DNA of 64,000 bases from Ostrinia nubilalis (taxonomy: Eukaryota; Arthropoda; Insecta; Lepidoptera; Crambidae). A model generated the notes under the pieces. It made no database searches and was not told the origin of the DNA. It saw nothing but the letters and a program-made list of their open reading frames with translations. How positions within the stretch are numbered: position 1 is the stretch's first letter; every line of letters begins with the position of its first letter. Location of the stretch: the NCBI RefSeq assembly GCF_963855985.1, contig NC_087109.1:7522001-7586000 (forward strand), given 5' to 3'. Positions 12,236-24,300 of the stretch are shown here, in pieces. A program made the position numbers and the translations under genes.

Positions 12236-12319
12236 ATGAGTGACTATCCTTCTATGGCTACGCTTCAAAATAATAGTCAAACGGCGGGATATGTGGATGC
12301 TCTTCAGCGTGCGAAATTG
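12236..12319 (+). CDS. Psi: PSI exon 1 (start)
   Basis: Starts [10 protein letters not shown] and ends with the helix ALQRAKL before a GTAAGC donor; phase 0. The first ATG is chosen because MSDY is the usual family start. A second in-frame ATG lies six codons on. Confidence 0.88.
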
Positions 12320-15300
12320 GTAAGCTTTGTATGCATAATCGTTTGCTTGCCACCACCGTCTTTATTTTACCGTTATTGCTATTTTAGAGACACCCGTTTT
12401 CATAAATTTATTAATGTTGATAGTGAACTCGCTGTCATTGGTTAGTAAAGTTGATATTTCGTTAATTTACGACGTTTTTTTTGGTATAACCTACACGGGT
12501 TAGTAAAAGCGGGCCATTTCCATGGAAATTGATTCTGAACCTGTTTTGCTTGATTGGCGCGTGAATTTTTGATGAAATGTTTGCGTAGTATTAATAATGT
12601 GTTTTTGTTGTAGGTTGCAGCAAAAATCAGCAGTACTAAACGGCCTCTAGAGGAAGGATCAGAACCAAGTGCAAAGAAATCAGCCTCAGATTCTTTTCAA
12701 CAACCACAACAACAACAACAACCAGCAATGAGGTAAGACCATAATAATCATGGTATCTTTGATACAACAATACATTTCATGTACATTAAACAGAACATGA
12801 CACTACATTTTACTTAGAAAATACCACATAAACTGCTATGTAAAACACCACAGTGTGTGTTGTGGTATTTTTGTAACATCAGCTGTAAAAGTTTAAAAAA
12901 AGCTTTAATAATAGGACTATAATGCACTTTAATTAATAGTCATTGAAAAATTTTTGATGTGTCACAATATTGTTTCACAATAATTTGATAGTGAATTATT
13001 GTTGAAATGTTTCATAGGAAAACCTAATAAGATATTTGTATAACATTTTTAATAAGAATTTATATTTATTGTGCATCTATGTCAGACTGGTTTATGATAT
13101 TAAAGAAAAAGCTACTAACATCTAATTTAATGAAGTCAAGGGCGTTGTATGTATAGTCAATGAAGCATTTTATACTTTCATAACATAGACACTTGACCTG
13201 AGCTTGTTTTGTATTATAAGTATGTCATAGCTAGTTCGGAACAGAGGCACAATGCACAAGCCTAATGAATCCTTGAATCTCCTCCTGTGCATAATTAAGA
13301 ATTTATGTGCCCAGATGCGCGACCATCTGAACTTAGCCTAAAAGTAGGGCCATCTCTAAAATTTGGCAACTAGAACAAGCTGCATGGAAACCCCGGATTT
13401 TGGAGCCCAGAACTTACATGTCAATAAGTTTTTTAAGCTTATAACAGTAAAAAGTTGGTTGGTTGTGGCATGTCTCGCATTAGTAGCATCTTTGGATGAT
13501 GGCTTACGATTATTTTTGAACTCGTGACTACAAATTAAACCCTACATGCTCGCATAGGCCTGGTAAAGCGAAGCAGGGAAGTATTTTGAATAACCAATCA
13601 GATTTCCTAGTTTTCTGACTAATAATTTTATTTTTTATTTTTTTTATTTTATTAAAGGACAGCTAACAAGACATACACAATTAAATGGAAAAAAAAAACA
13701 TTGAAAACAATACAAGTTTATAGTGTAGCCTTAATTAAATAATACCAGATTGTGTGTTCAAAACAATTCCGGGGAACCTAGAAGGATGGCACCTCTACAT
13801 AAAAGTAATTCCCACGCTTGCCTTCAGTGCTACAGCGGCAGCGGCAGCGGCGGCGGCGGCGGCAGCGGCGCGTATCGCGGCGTCGAGTGGCGGCAACGCG
13901 CCGGCGCCCCCACCACCCCCCATGGCCCCCGATCAAGCGCTCAACGAATACATCAGGGTTCCGGACAAAATGGTTGGCCTAAGTAAGTGGCTTCTTAATC
14001 TATCGAGCTAGAATTTTAAATTACGTTAACTAAAGCCTGGTCCGTGAGCACGTAGAATCCCGTCCAATGACCCCAAGCTACCCATCCTTATCGCTCGCGC
14101 GTAATTATATTGCTGTCGCGACTGTGCGACGCGCGCCCGTAGTGAGTGTGCGAGCGCGACAGCAACATAATTACGTGCGAGCGACAAGGATGGGCAGCTT
14201 GGGGTCATTGGATGCGATTCTACGTGCTCACGGACCAGGCTTTATGATGGTTTTGTTAAAACTGCGTAATAGTGTCTCAAGTTCTCAATTATTAAATAGA
14301 GGTAGTAGGGCTTGGCTTTGCTGATGGCCATGGCTTCGCCCAGGAAGATTTTTATAGCATTATCTGCTATAGTTATGTATAAGCTATAACATTGTAAAAT
14401 TTCATGATACCCAGTTGTTTATACGTTAGGAATAGGTTACAAATATCCATCCATCTATCCGCATAATATTTAGCATTTATATTAGTATAGACGGAATTAG
14501 AATAGAGAGTAGAATTTTTTACTAGTTCTTAGCACAAGGTTAACGCTAATATTCACATAGATAAATTATTGCCAAATACAATTTTAGAGCCATACATCTA
14601 GTTTGCTTACAGTATATTGCGAATTTCACTTAATAAGTACAAGACATACTTCAACCGAAGTATAGTTGATGACATTACTTATAATCATTTTGATTTATGC
14701 CAGAGCTCCCGTTAACCGATCAGCTGTTCATTGTAAAATAGTTTCTTATGCCACATAATGTTTTTCCATTCACACTCGCTGAATGAATGATGGTAAGTAT
14801 TTACCATTACTGTTTAGTCAGTGTTTAATGTATAATTTTCGTCCCACATTATCAGCCATATTATGTTACGTAACCATTATTACATTAAAAAGTTATGTTT
14901 CGTATCATTATGATAAGTTATTCAGAGTTGATTACTTTGGCTATTCCTGTAATTTTATTTTCGTTAATTTCATTTATTGTGAGTAGCGCTTTGATATATT
15001 TAATCGGACATGTATGTCTTTATGTTTGTGCAAAAGAATGTTTAATAACTTCCGGAGTGATTGTTTGTAGTCATTGGACGTGGAGGTGAACAAATTACAC
15101 GATTGCAAGCTGATTCGGGCTGCAAGATACAGATGGCACCGGACTCCGGTGGCCAGCCGGACAGAGTCTGCACACTCACCGGTTCTAGGGAAGCTATACA
15201 GCGAGCCAAGTAAGTGTATCTATCCATAAGTCTTTATATTATTTAAAATATTTCAAGTGTCTTATTTGCTATGTCTTATGTTATGTCTTATATTCATATC

Positions 15301-18300
15301 ATAGCAAAGCAAAAAGGCGAAAGCATTACATTCTATTGTGATATTATTCTAAAATGTTGGTTGTAAAACACCAGAACATACATTTGTAAAGTAAGGTTGC
15401 ATGTTTTAAATTGTAAGACTATATCAGCACACTACTTATGCCGGCTGCACACGTTGGTCTCAACCCCACTCGTCCAACGTGAGGATTTAGTCATATTGAC
15501 ACCAACTTTGGGACAAGCGTTGGGAGATGGCCGAAGCGTTTGCATTATCTAGTCTGGACGCCCAACTAACTCACAGCCTATCATCCAGGGAGTTAGTGAA
15601 CCAAATAGTGAATCATCGGGGGCGGGAGAACGCTCCTCAGCACCAGGATAGCCCGGGCGGCGGCGGCGGCGGCGGCGGCTTCGGCAACGGCGGCGGCGGC
15701 ATGGCGCCTCCACCGAGGGGCGGCGGCGGTCTTGGAACCACTGTGAGTATCGTCATCATTAACACCAAATCGACCATTTTAATCGTAAATTAGAGAGGGT
15801 CATGCTCTTGTAGTGAAATTAAATAACCCGTTACGATATCTTATCTAGACATTTTATCGATTTTCTTACATCTGTCGTCTAAAATCATCGATAGGATTAT
15901 ATCGCCACTCGTAACCTACCTCAACAGGTCATTTAGTCTCCACTACAGGAGGAGTGCAAATATTTTTCACTTGCCAAAGTGCAAATAGGAAAAAAATGTG
16001 GTGGTCTTATTTTACTTGACTGGGCCTGGAACCACACGACTAGTAGTACACTTATTTTGGAATTAACAAGTCTAAAGAATAATGACCAATATAAAGGTCA
16101 GCAAGTTTCTATTGTCATAGAAAAAACGACCGATGTGGAGAAGTGAAGTTGGCGAGTGTAGTGTAGGTGACATGATAAATCGGCTTTTTTTATTTCTGTC
16201 AAGAACTATATTGTCATTCACTATAGCAGGAGGAAATCATGCTTCCGGGACCTAAAGTGGGTCTCATCATTGGCAAGAACGGGAAAACCATCAAGCAACT
16301 ACAGGAGCAGTCTGGAGCCAAGATGGTGGTTATACAAGATGGACCCAACACTGAATATGTAAGTTTTCTAATCTTCTTTTTTCTTTTTACTTAACGAATT
16401 TACAGGAAATGTCTGTTGTCTGGTACCTATAGTACAAGCTTTCCTTAGTTTGATTCTAGATGTCCAAGAATTTATTAATCCATAGATCACCGGTTAATAT
16501 CCGGCTCGAAGGACCAAAATGTAGAGGGACTAAACAACTTAATTGCTCATAGAGTTACTCGGCTTTTATTTTTTTAAATAGACAATTTCTCTTGCAACAG
16601 ACTTCAAGCACATTGTCTATGACAGTAGTTGATAGTGGTCCTTTCCCACAGGAGAAGCCTCTCCGCATATCCGGTGACCCGGCCAAAGTGGAGCACGCAA
16701 AGCAACTGGTACACGAACTATTGGCGGACAAAGACATGCAGCCGGGCGGCGGGCCGCGGTCGCAGTACGACGACTATGGCTCCGATCCAGGCAACGGGCT
16801 CGCTACTAACTCCACTGAGGTGAGTTACGAAAAAACAGGGCTCTTGGTAGGCATATTTTGTATTTATGTGTCCGGTCACAGTATGAAGATTGACGTCCAG
16901 TGATGACCCCGTGCTACCTTATATTGCTGTCGCGCTCGCACGCTTACTGCGACCGCCCGTCGCACAGTCGCGACAGCAATATAATTACGCGCGAGCGATA
17001 AGGATGGGTAGCTTGGGGTCATTGGACGAAATTCTATATGCTTGTCGACCGGACTTTACGTGGAATATAGACAAAACAACTGGTACACGAACTATTGGCG
17101 GACAAAGACATGCAGACAAATAATAATCGTCGGAGACAAGCTTTTAGATTGGGCAGTTGACGTTACGTTTCGCTGGTTAAGACGAATATCATAAAATCGT
17201 CCAAATTACGAACTTCAGAAAAACCGTTTGAAATGTTACAATAAAAAATTCGTGGAAATGTTTGTTTTTAGAATCTTTTATTAGATTAAATGTATGTAAT
17301 AGAATGAAGTCGGTTAATAAAATGGACCATACATTAACATAAAAAAATATTTCAACAGGTACTGGTTCCCAAAATAGCGGTGGGCGTGGTCATTGGACGC
17401 GGCGGAGACATGATCAAGAAGATCCAAGCGGAGACGGGCTGCAGAGTCCAGTTCCACCAAGAGAGGGACGACGGACCCGGCGACAAAAGGTAAGGCTGCC
17501 TCGTACATATGAAGATGAGTATAGACTAGAGCATTGGTTCCCAAAGTGGGGGGCGCGCCCCTCAAGGGGAGGCGCAAAGACCTTTAAAGGGGGGCGCGGG
17601 CCATCTGTGTACTTAAGTATAAAAATACCTGCGACCGCTTAGAGCAGTGTTTTTCAACCTTTTTCATGACAAGACCCCCCTAGTATGAAAAAATTTTTGC
17701 ATTTTCGCTTTTTTTCATGCATTTTATAATGTTGCAAAGATGTTTGTAGGGACCGAATACTTCAATCCATACAACATTTGCATAATTAGATTTCGGATTA
17801 ATATGTCTTTATAAGATTTTTTTACTGAAGTAGTTTTTACGACCTGCGACCCCCCCTATAGAGGCTTCGCGCCGCCCCAGGGGGTCGCGACCCACAGGTT
17901 GAAATAGACTGGCTTAGGCCGTTTGTAGACATCCGTTTTTTCACCGGACGACGGACCGTCAAAAAACTGATATCCTTTGTTTGCTGTTAATTTTCTCGCC
18001 GGACCTATGTCCGATGCATGTGCACACGTTCATTATAAATCATACGCCACCGCTAAATCCGGTGAAAAAATCGGGCCGATTTTTTAACAGCAAACAGAGG
18101 CCGCTTGTAAACATCCGTTTTTTTGACCGGACAACGGCAACGGCCCGATTTTTTCACCGAATTTAGCGGTGGCGTATGGTTTATAATGAACGTGTGCACA
18201 TGCATCGGACATAGGTCCGGCGAGAAAATTGACAGCAAACAAAGGATATCCGTTTTTTGACGGTCCGTCGTCCGGTGAAAAAACGGATGTCTACAAACGG

Positions 18301-21300
18301 CCAAAGGATATCAGTTTTTTGACGGTCCGTCGTCCGGTGAAAAAACGGATGTCTACAAACGGCCTTAGAGAATGCATTCCAGACTGCTCGGTACGACCAG
18401 TAAATAATCTTGACTGGGGGAGGGGGGCGTGGAATTTTTTATATGATCGAAAGGTGGCGCATCTCAAATAAGTTTGGGTACCCCTGGACTAGCATGTACT
18501 TGTATAGTTCTTTCAACTCACGAAGGCGAGCGAGCTTTTCTTGTTATTACGTGTACATGCACATAACGATAGTGTAATGTCCATCAAAACTTAAAAATCG
18601 AACCGTGTAAAGCTCACTCGCCTTCGTGAATTGCAACAACTATAACAGAACAACGAGCCGCTCTATGAAATGTTCTAGTGTCACCATTTCACTTTACCAT
18701 TCGTAAGAACGTTACATTACATAGAAATGTTCGAGTCTATACTCACCGTAACCAGTAGGCCTAAGATGCGCGCGGTGATAACTTTTATCGACGTCAAAAT
18801 GTATGGGCAAAATCGATAAAATGGCGTGATAACCGCTTATCGCGGTGCGCATCTTAGGCCTACAGTACGGCTAGCACAAAAAACTTTCCGAGTTCAAATC
18901 GTTTGCGTACTCGAATCGCCATCAAAAGATTTAGTAAGAAAACTACAACAGCGCCCTCGTGAACGTGTCGTAAAGTGAACTTAGTATGAGATGTGGTTGC
19001 AAGAAACTTATTTTGAGAATCAAAATTTAATTCGAAGCGTTAGCGTTAGCGTTTAATTCGAAGATTGAGTATCGAATTTTATCGAATACGCAAACGATTC
19101 GAAGACGAAAGTTGTTCATGCTATAGGTACTGTTTAGATGTATAGTCGATAGCAGATAGCTACCACAAAAATAATGACAGTATTTGCCAATTAATTTTGA
19201 TCTTTATATCTTTTCTATAAGGTTTAAAATCAATTGCAGTTTGGCATTTCGTGGTAGTTCGATGTGCTCTCGACTGTTTAACATCAAGAAGCAGGTCTTA
19301 GTGCTTTAATGCACTTCAAGAGACAATTTAGAGTAGACCATTATGTATTATGTATGTTTTTAGATGTTACCTACAAGGCAAGCCCCACCAAGTTGAACAA
19401 GCGAGACAGATGATCGAAGATTTGATATCTAGTGTAAATGTGAGTATTTTTTTTAAATCTTAAGTTTCCGCAGACTACAGACTCATCGAACTATAGTTAA
19501 CAACCCAAACTGTCGGATATCTATGACAGCTAATTTGAATGAGAAATCGGTCGATACTTAATCGTTGTAATGTGCGCACTTTCATACATATGAAGCCACG
19601 ATAGCCGAATGGTGAAGGGGTCGAACTGGCCGACTCGTCATCCGAAGAACGCGAGTTCGAACCCCAGTCACGCTCGACTATTGTGGTGAGCCCACTCGTG
19701 ACACAAGCGTTTAGCTAAGTACGAGGGGCTAACGGGACTATTAGTAACTAGCTTTCCGCCCGCGGCTTCGCCCGCGCGGAATTTTGTCTGTCACAGAAAA
19801 ACAATATCGCGCGCGTATTTGCTCGCCGTTTAGACCTACCCTGGACTACGACAAATATTTTAAAACCAAAATCAGCTCAATCGGCCCAGCCGTTCTCGAG
19901 TTTTAATCAGATTAACGAACATCAATTCATTTTTATTCATATAGATTAATGCAAAAACAAATGACAACTATCTTTAAAAAAAAACGACTGTTAGGGTAGG
20001 TAACGAATATCGGTCTTATTCATAATAAAATGCTAATATAGGTTTAAAACCTACATTAGCTAAAACGTTTGATAGGCTTAAAACACTCTTATAAACCTCT
20101 GATAAAAAACGTTATTCATAATCGTTTACAAACCTTTGATAGCTAAAACAGAGTTTAATATTTTCTTTCCACAGACTATACAAAAAGAATGAACGAAAAC
20201 AGCTTTTTTGGTGATTTAACTTGATGGACCATGTAAAATCATAGACAAATCGCAGAAAAAAAAAACAAAAAATTGGCAGCTGTGACGTTTTACTTACTGA
20301 CATTGACATTTGGCACGAAAATTTAATAAAGTTTTCGGTTTTTTTCGATCAACTCCCAAGTTTTATCAAACTTTTATAAAACTTGGGATTGTATGTTCTG
20401 GATTCTGTACCTCTTACCCTGTACTCTGCAATAAGCTCTTACGACGACCCGGCTAGTTACATCGGATACTAATTATGTCCATGACGAAGGAGAACAGACC
20501 GCCTAAAAGGCAACGATCAGAAAACTGGTTGGAGGAAGATAAGGTAGTACTTATTTTTAGCCTGATAAAGTGCCTACTAATTTTTGTAGCATGGTTTTAT
20601 TTATGTTTGACGCCTAGTGTTTGCTTTTCAGTATTTGCTGAAAGAGTTGGTGAAAGAAAGAGTAAATGCAATCGAAAATAAAAATACAGACACTAACACG
20701 AATAAACGGAAGGTTGCGGCTTGGGCTGATTTACAAACAACGTTGGTACATCTTTTGATTTCTGCCTTCAATATAAAATTTTGCCTTTACCTGTAATTCA
20801 AAATCCTGTCATTTCTTTTTCAGGTTTAATTCAATGTGCGCTGGTATGAACCGCTCCATTACCCAGTTAAAATCGCAATGGAGCCTCATAAAAATCAGTG
20901 CGAAGAAAGACAAGACCATTGCTAGGCAGGCTCAAATTAAAACTGGCGGTGGTCCACCATTATCAGTGCCTGACGATAGGGCTGATGATATAGCATCTTG
21001 GTTGCCCAATGAATTTGTAGTCGATGTTAACAGATTTGACTCGGACTCAAATAAAAGTGAATTAATTAACATTCAAGAGGAGGAATCAACTCAAAATACG
21101 CAAGATCAGGAATTGATAAATAATGAAGAAATCCAATATGAATTGGTGGTACTTGATGAAGAAATAGAAGATACACATGCTTGTACTACTAGAGGCATAT
21201 TGGAAGATAAAGAAAATAAAAAAGTAGAGGCAAAAGAAAATAAAGCAAAACCTAATTTTAAAGCACCAGCAATCAAAAAAAAAAGGAAACTGTTAAACAA

Positions 21301-24300
21301 AGAAGGCTTAATTGATTTAAGCAAAGTTAGGATTTCCGAAATTGCAGAAACAGAATCAAAATGCCGGATTGAACTGCATGAAGTTCAAATGGAAAACGAA
21401 CGGAAGAAAGGGAGAAACTTGGATCTTGAGCATCAATTATTACAGGAAAAACTTAAATATTACACTCACATTAATAAAGAATAATAAGTCTTTTGATGTT
21501 AAAGTTTTTCAAGTACTAACAGATTCTAAATAATAAGTTAGTTCCTCCCTTACTTCTGTTTGTTTTTAATTTGTATTTTATGCAGTTCCAATCCGCATTT
21601 TGATTGTGTTTCTGCAATATATTTAGACGGCTATGAATATGTTTACTAGTCATAACTTAATAAGAGTTTGAGATTACTATTAACTAGCTGTTGCCCACGA
21701 CTCCGCCTGCGTAGACTACTATTTCTGTAACCTACAGGATCTGTGCATTTTTCCAGGATAAAAAGAAGCCTATATGTTATTCGAGACTATATAATCTATC
21801 TGTTTTAGCAATTTATTTGTTTATAAGAATTGAACTGTGATTTTTAGTAAGTAAGTTTAATAATTGTACTTAAATTAGTGATATAAAGTAAATACACATA
21901 TGCCTAGTCACAAACATTCGCCTTTATAATAATAGTGTAAATTATGGTTATTTTGTTTTAAATGTAGAAGGTTGATAACCTCCGAATAGAAACGTTTATA
22001 CTTAAGCAATTTCTTTGTTTTAAAGAATTGAACTGTGATTTTTAATAAGTAAGTTTGTTGAAACTAATTGTACTTAAATTAGTGATATAAAGTAATTTGT
22101 TTTGAATTTTTGCAGAATAATTGCTTTTTTAAAGAGAACTACAGGTTTTGTTTTTGTGATAGTAACAAATTGGACTGAAAATTGAAATACAGGTATTTTT
22201 CAATCAAATATTCTTTTTATTTTCATTAAGATGCCAGGAACAGTATCTGAAAAATTAAAATACAACATTTTCATGAACTCAAATGACATTACATAAAAGT
22301 AAATCGTTGGAATTTATCAAAATGTATTTTAGTACCATTCAAAAATGTTGATTTATAAAATTTTGTAGTATCAACTGCGACCTACGCCTCAACAATGAAG
22401 GTCGGTTGTCGTGAACACTGTTCTCCGTCGAAAGTTGCGGAGTTACAGGGACCTGCTCCATATGTTGTTCTGAAAAATATTATGAATTTGTCAACATTTT
22501 GTCATAAAGATTTGTATTCCTTATGTACAGTCAAATTGATAACATTTACCTAACAATGTGTCATTCATATCAATGGCTATATTATGTAATACAGCCAATG
22601 CTATGATCACAGCTTTTCCATTTTGGAGGCTTACTGGTAAGCCATGGAGTAGGCATTGGAACCGCTGCTTCCACACCCCAAAACACCTTTCAACAGTGTT
22701 CCTAGTTGAGATGTGAGCATTATTGTATGCTTCTTCTTCTGGACGACTAGGCCTTAAAATAGGTGTAAATAGATATGGCAGAAGAGGGTAGCCCGAATCG
22801 CCAATAAGGCGTCCTCTAAACTGCCTATCCTCAAATCGTTGTTTTATATTGCTCTCCATAAAAATTCGACTGTCATGTGTACTGCCTCGCCATCTAGCCA
22901 CTATATCCATTATTTTGAGGTCAGCATCACAGACAACCTAAAATAAAAAAAACAGTATCCTGTAGGTAATCCATCCAATAATATAGTGTTGAATGTTGCT
23001 AAAATTTAGATCATACAAAGTAAAAATTATAGACATTATTAAAACAAATCTTTCTCTGTTGTAAACTGTATAAAATCAAAATATATTTTACCTGAACATT
23101 CAGGGAATAATAGCCTTTTCTATTAATATAGTACTGGGCCATGTCACCTCCGGTTTTTTTAATTTTAATGTGGGTGCAATCTATGGCTCCTATCACCCCA
23201 GGAAAATTTTTAATTGCTCTAAATTTGGCACTAATTCTTTCCTGCTCTCCTATAGTGATAGGCATTTTGATGAAGGAATTTGCCTTATTCGCGATTGCAT
23301 GCGCGACTCTGGCGCATATCCGGCTCACTGTCGGCTGACTTAGGCCATGGAGGTCACCAGCATCATCTTGTACCTGAAAATGTATGAAAATAATTATAGC
23401 AGCCACGACAAAGGGATAAAATAAAACACTTTTTTGTGCTTACCTCACGACGTCCCCAACATCTTATGGCCACTAAAACTTGCAGTTCAGGACACGTGCC
23501 ACCACCTCTAGCGCTCTGAACCAGATCATCTTCCACCAAATCTATGATGGTGCGCACTGTGTCCTTATTGAACCTATATTTTATTTTAAAATTTAGGTCC
23601 CGCAAATCGAATGGGTTGCTTCGTTGGCGGTAGAGCTTTCTACGTCGCGCTGGGTCGGCATTATTGGCTAAATGCACAATTGCATTTATAGCATTCATTT
23701 TCACAAGCAAGGATCACAGCAAGGATATTTTGAATAAATAAACCAACGAAGTGACATTCATATGAAATGACATTTATAAAAGTTAGGTTAAAATAGGTTT
23801 ATTAGAGCTTTAAACAAGGCCCGAGCTCTCGATAACTTATCACACAGTTATAAGAGGATTTTAGCGCTAAATGACGATTATGAATAACAATTTTTATCAA
23901 ACGTTTTATAAACCTCTAATAAGCATTTGATAAAATGTGAAAAATGATTATGAATAAGACCGTATTAGTATAAATAAAATAGTGGACTGTATAAAAAATA
24001 TCTAAGACTACGCGGTAATCGTGCGTCGACGGTGGTGTCCAAAGGCGAGTGTCTGACCCGAGCGCAGCCGATGATGACGCTGTCGGCCCGAGGTGACGTT
24101 AGTCATTGTACGCCGCCCGCACGTCTCCTCCCGCGCGTTGTTGGGTTCCCAACAACGACTAATGCCCGTTTTCATCATCAATCCTTAATTTTAAGTGACC
24201 CCTATGAAAACAGAATTCCTGTTACATGTTACCATAGGGATCACTTAAAAATTAGGGATTAATAATGAAAACGAACATGAAAGTCTGTAATCTGCGGGGA

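Larger units (their letters stand above)
17527..18480. repeat. Nested MITE cluster in PSI intron 8
   Basis: The outer pair is GGTTCCCAAAGTGGGG at 17534 and the inverted AAGTTTGGGTACCCCTGG near 18469-18486, as in hAT-type elements. Nested inside are the hAT MITE at 17645-17911 and the long palindrome at 17917-18302. The exact outer ends and TSD are uncertain. Confidence 0.6.
20011..23962. mobile_element. Complete Harbinger (PIF/Harbinger) transposon, copy 1, in PSI intron 9
   Basis: The termini are CGGTCTTATTCATAAT and its inverse, with TAT directly outside both ends (20008-20010 and 23963-23965), which fits the 3-bp Harbinger TSD. It carries the expected two genes in divergent orientation: a SANT/Myb-like protein (+) and a DDE transposase (-). 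A common lepidopteran repeat end (about 21686-21810) and a diverged duplication of about 210 bp (21810-22095) lie between them. Both features are also in copy 2, so they predate its spread. Confidence 0.93.

Noticed and set aside
12074..12445. 123-codon plus-strand ORF across Psi exon 1
   Set aside because: Different frame from [10 protein letters not shown] and runs through the GTAAGC donor; no family character.
14026..14324. ORFs with LARNYxAVA on both strands, also at 16890 and 38753
   Set aside because: They run through palindromic MITE arms, so the two strands give related peptides.
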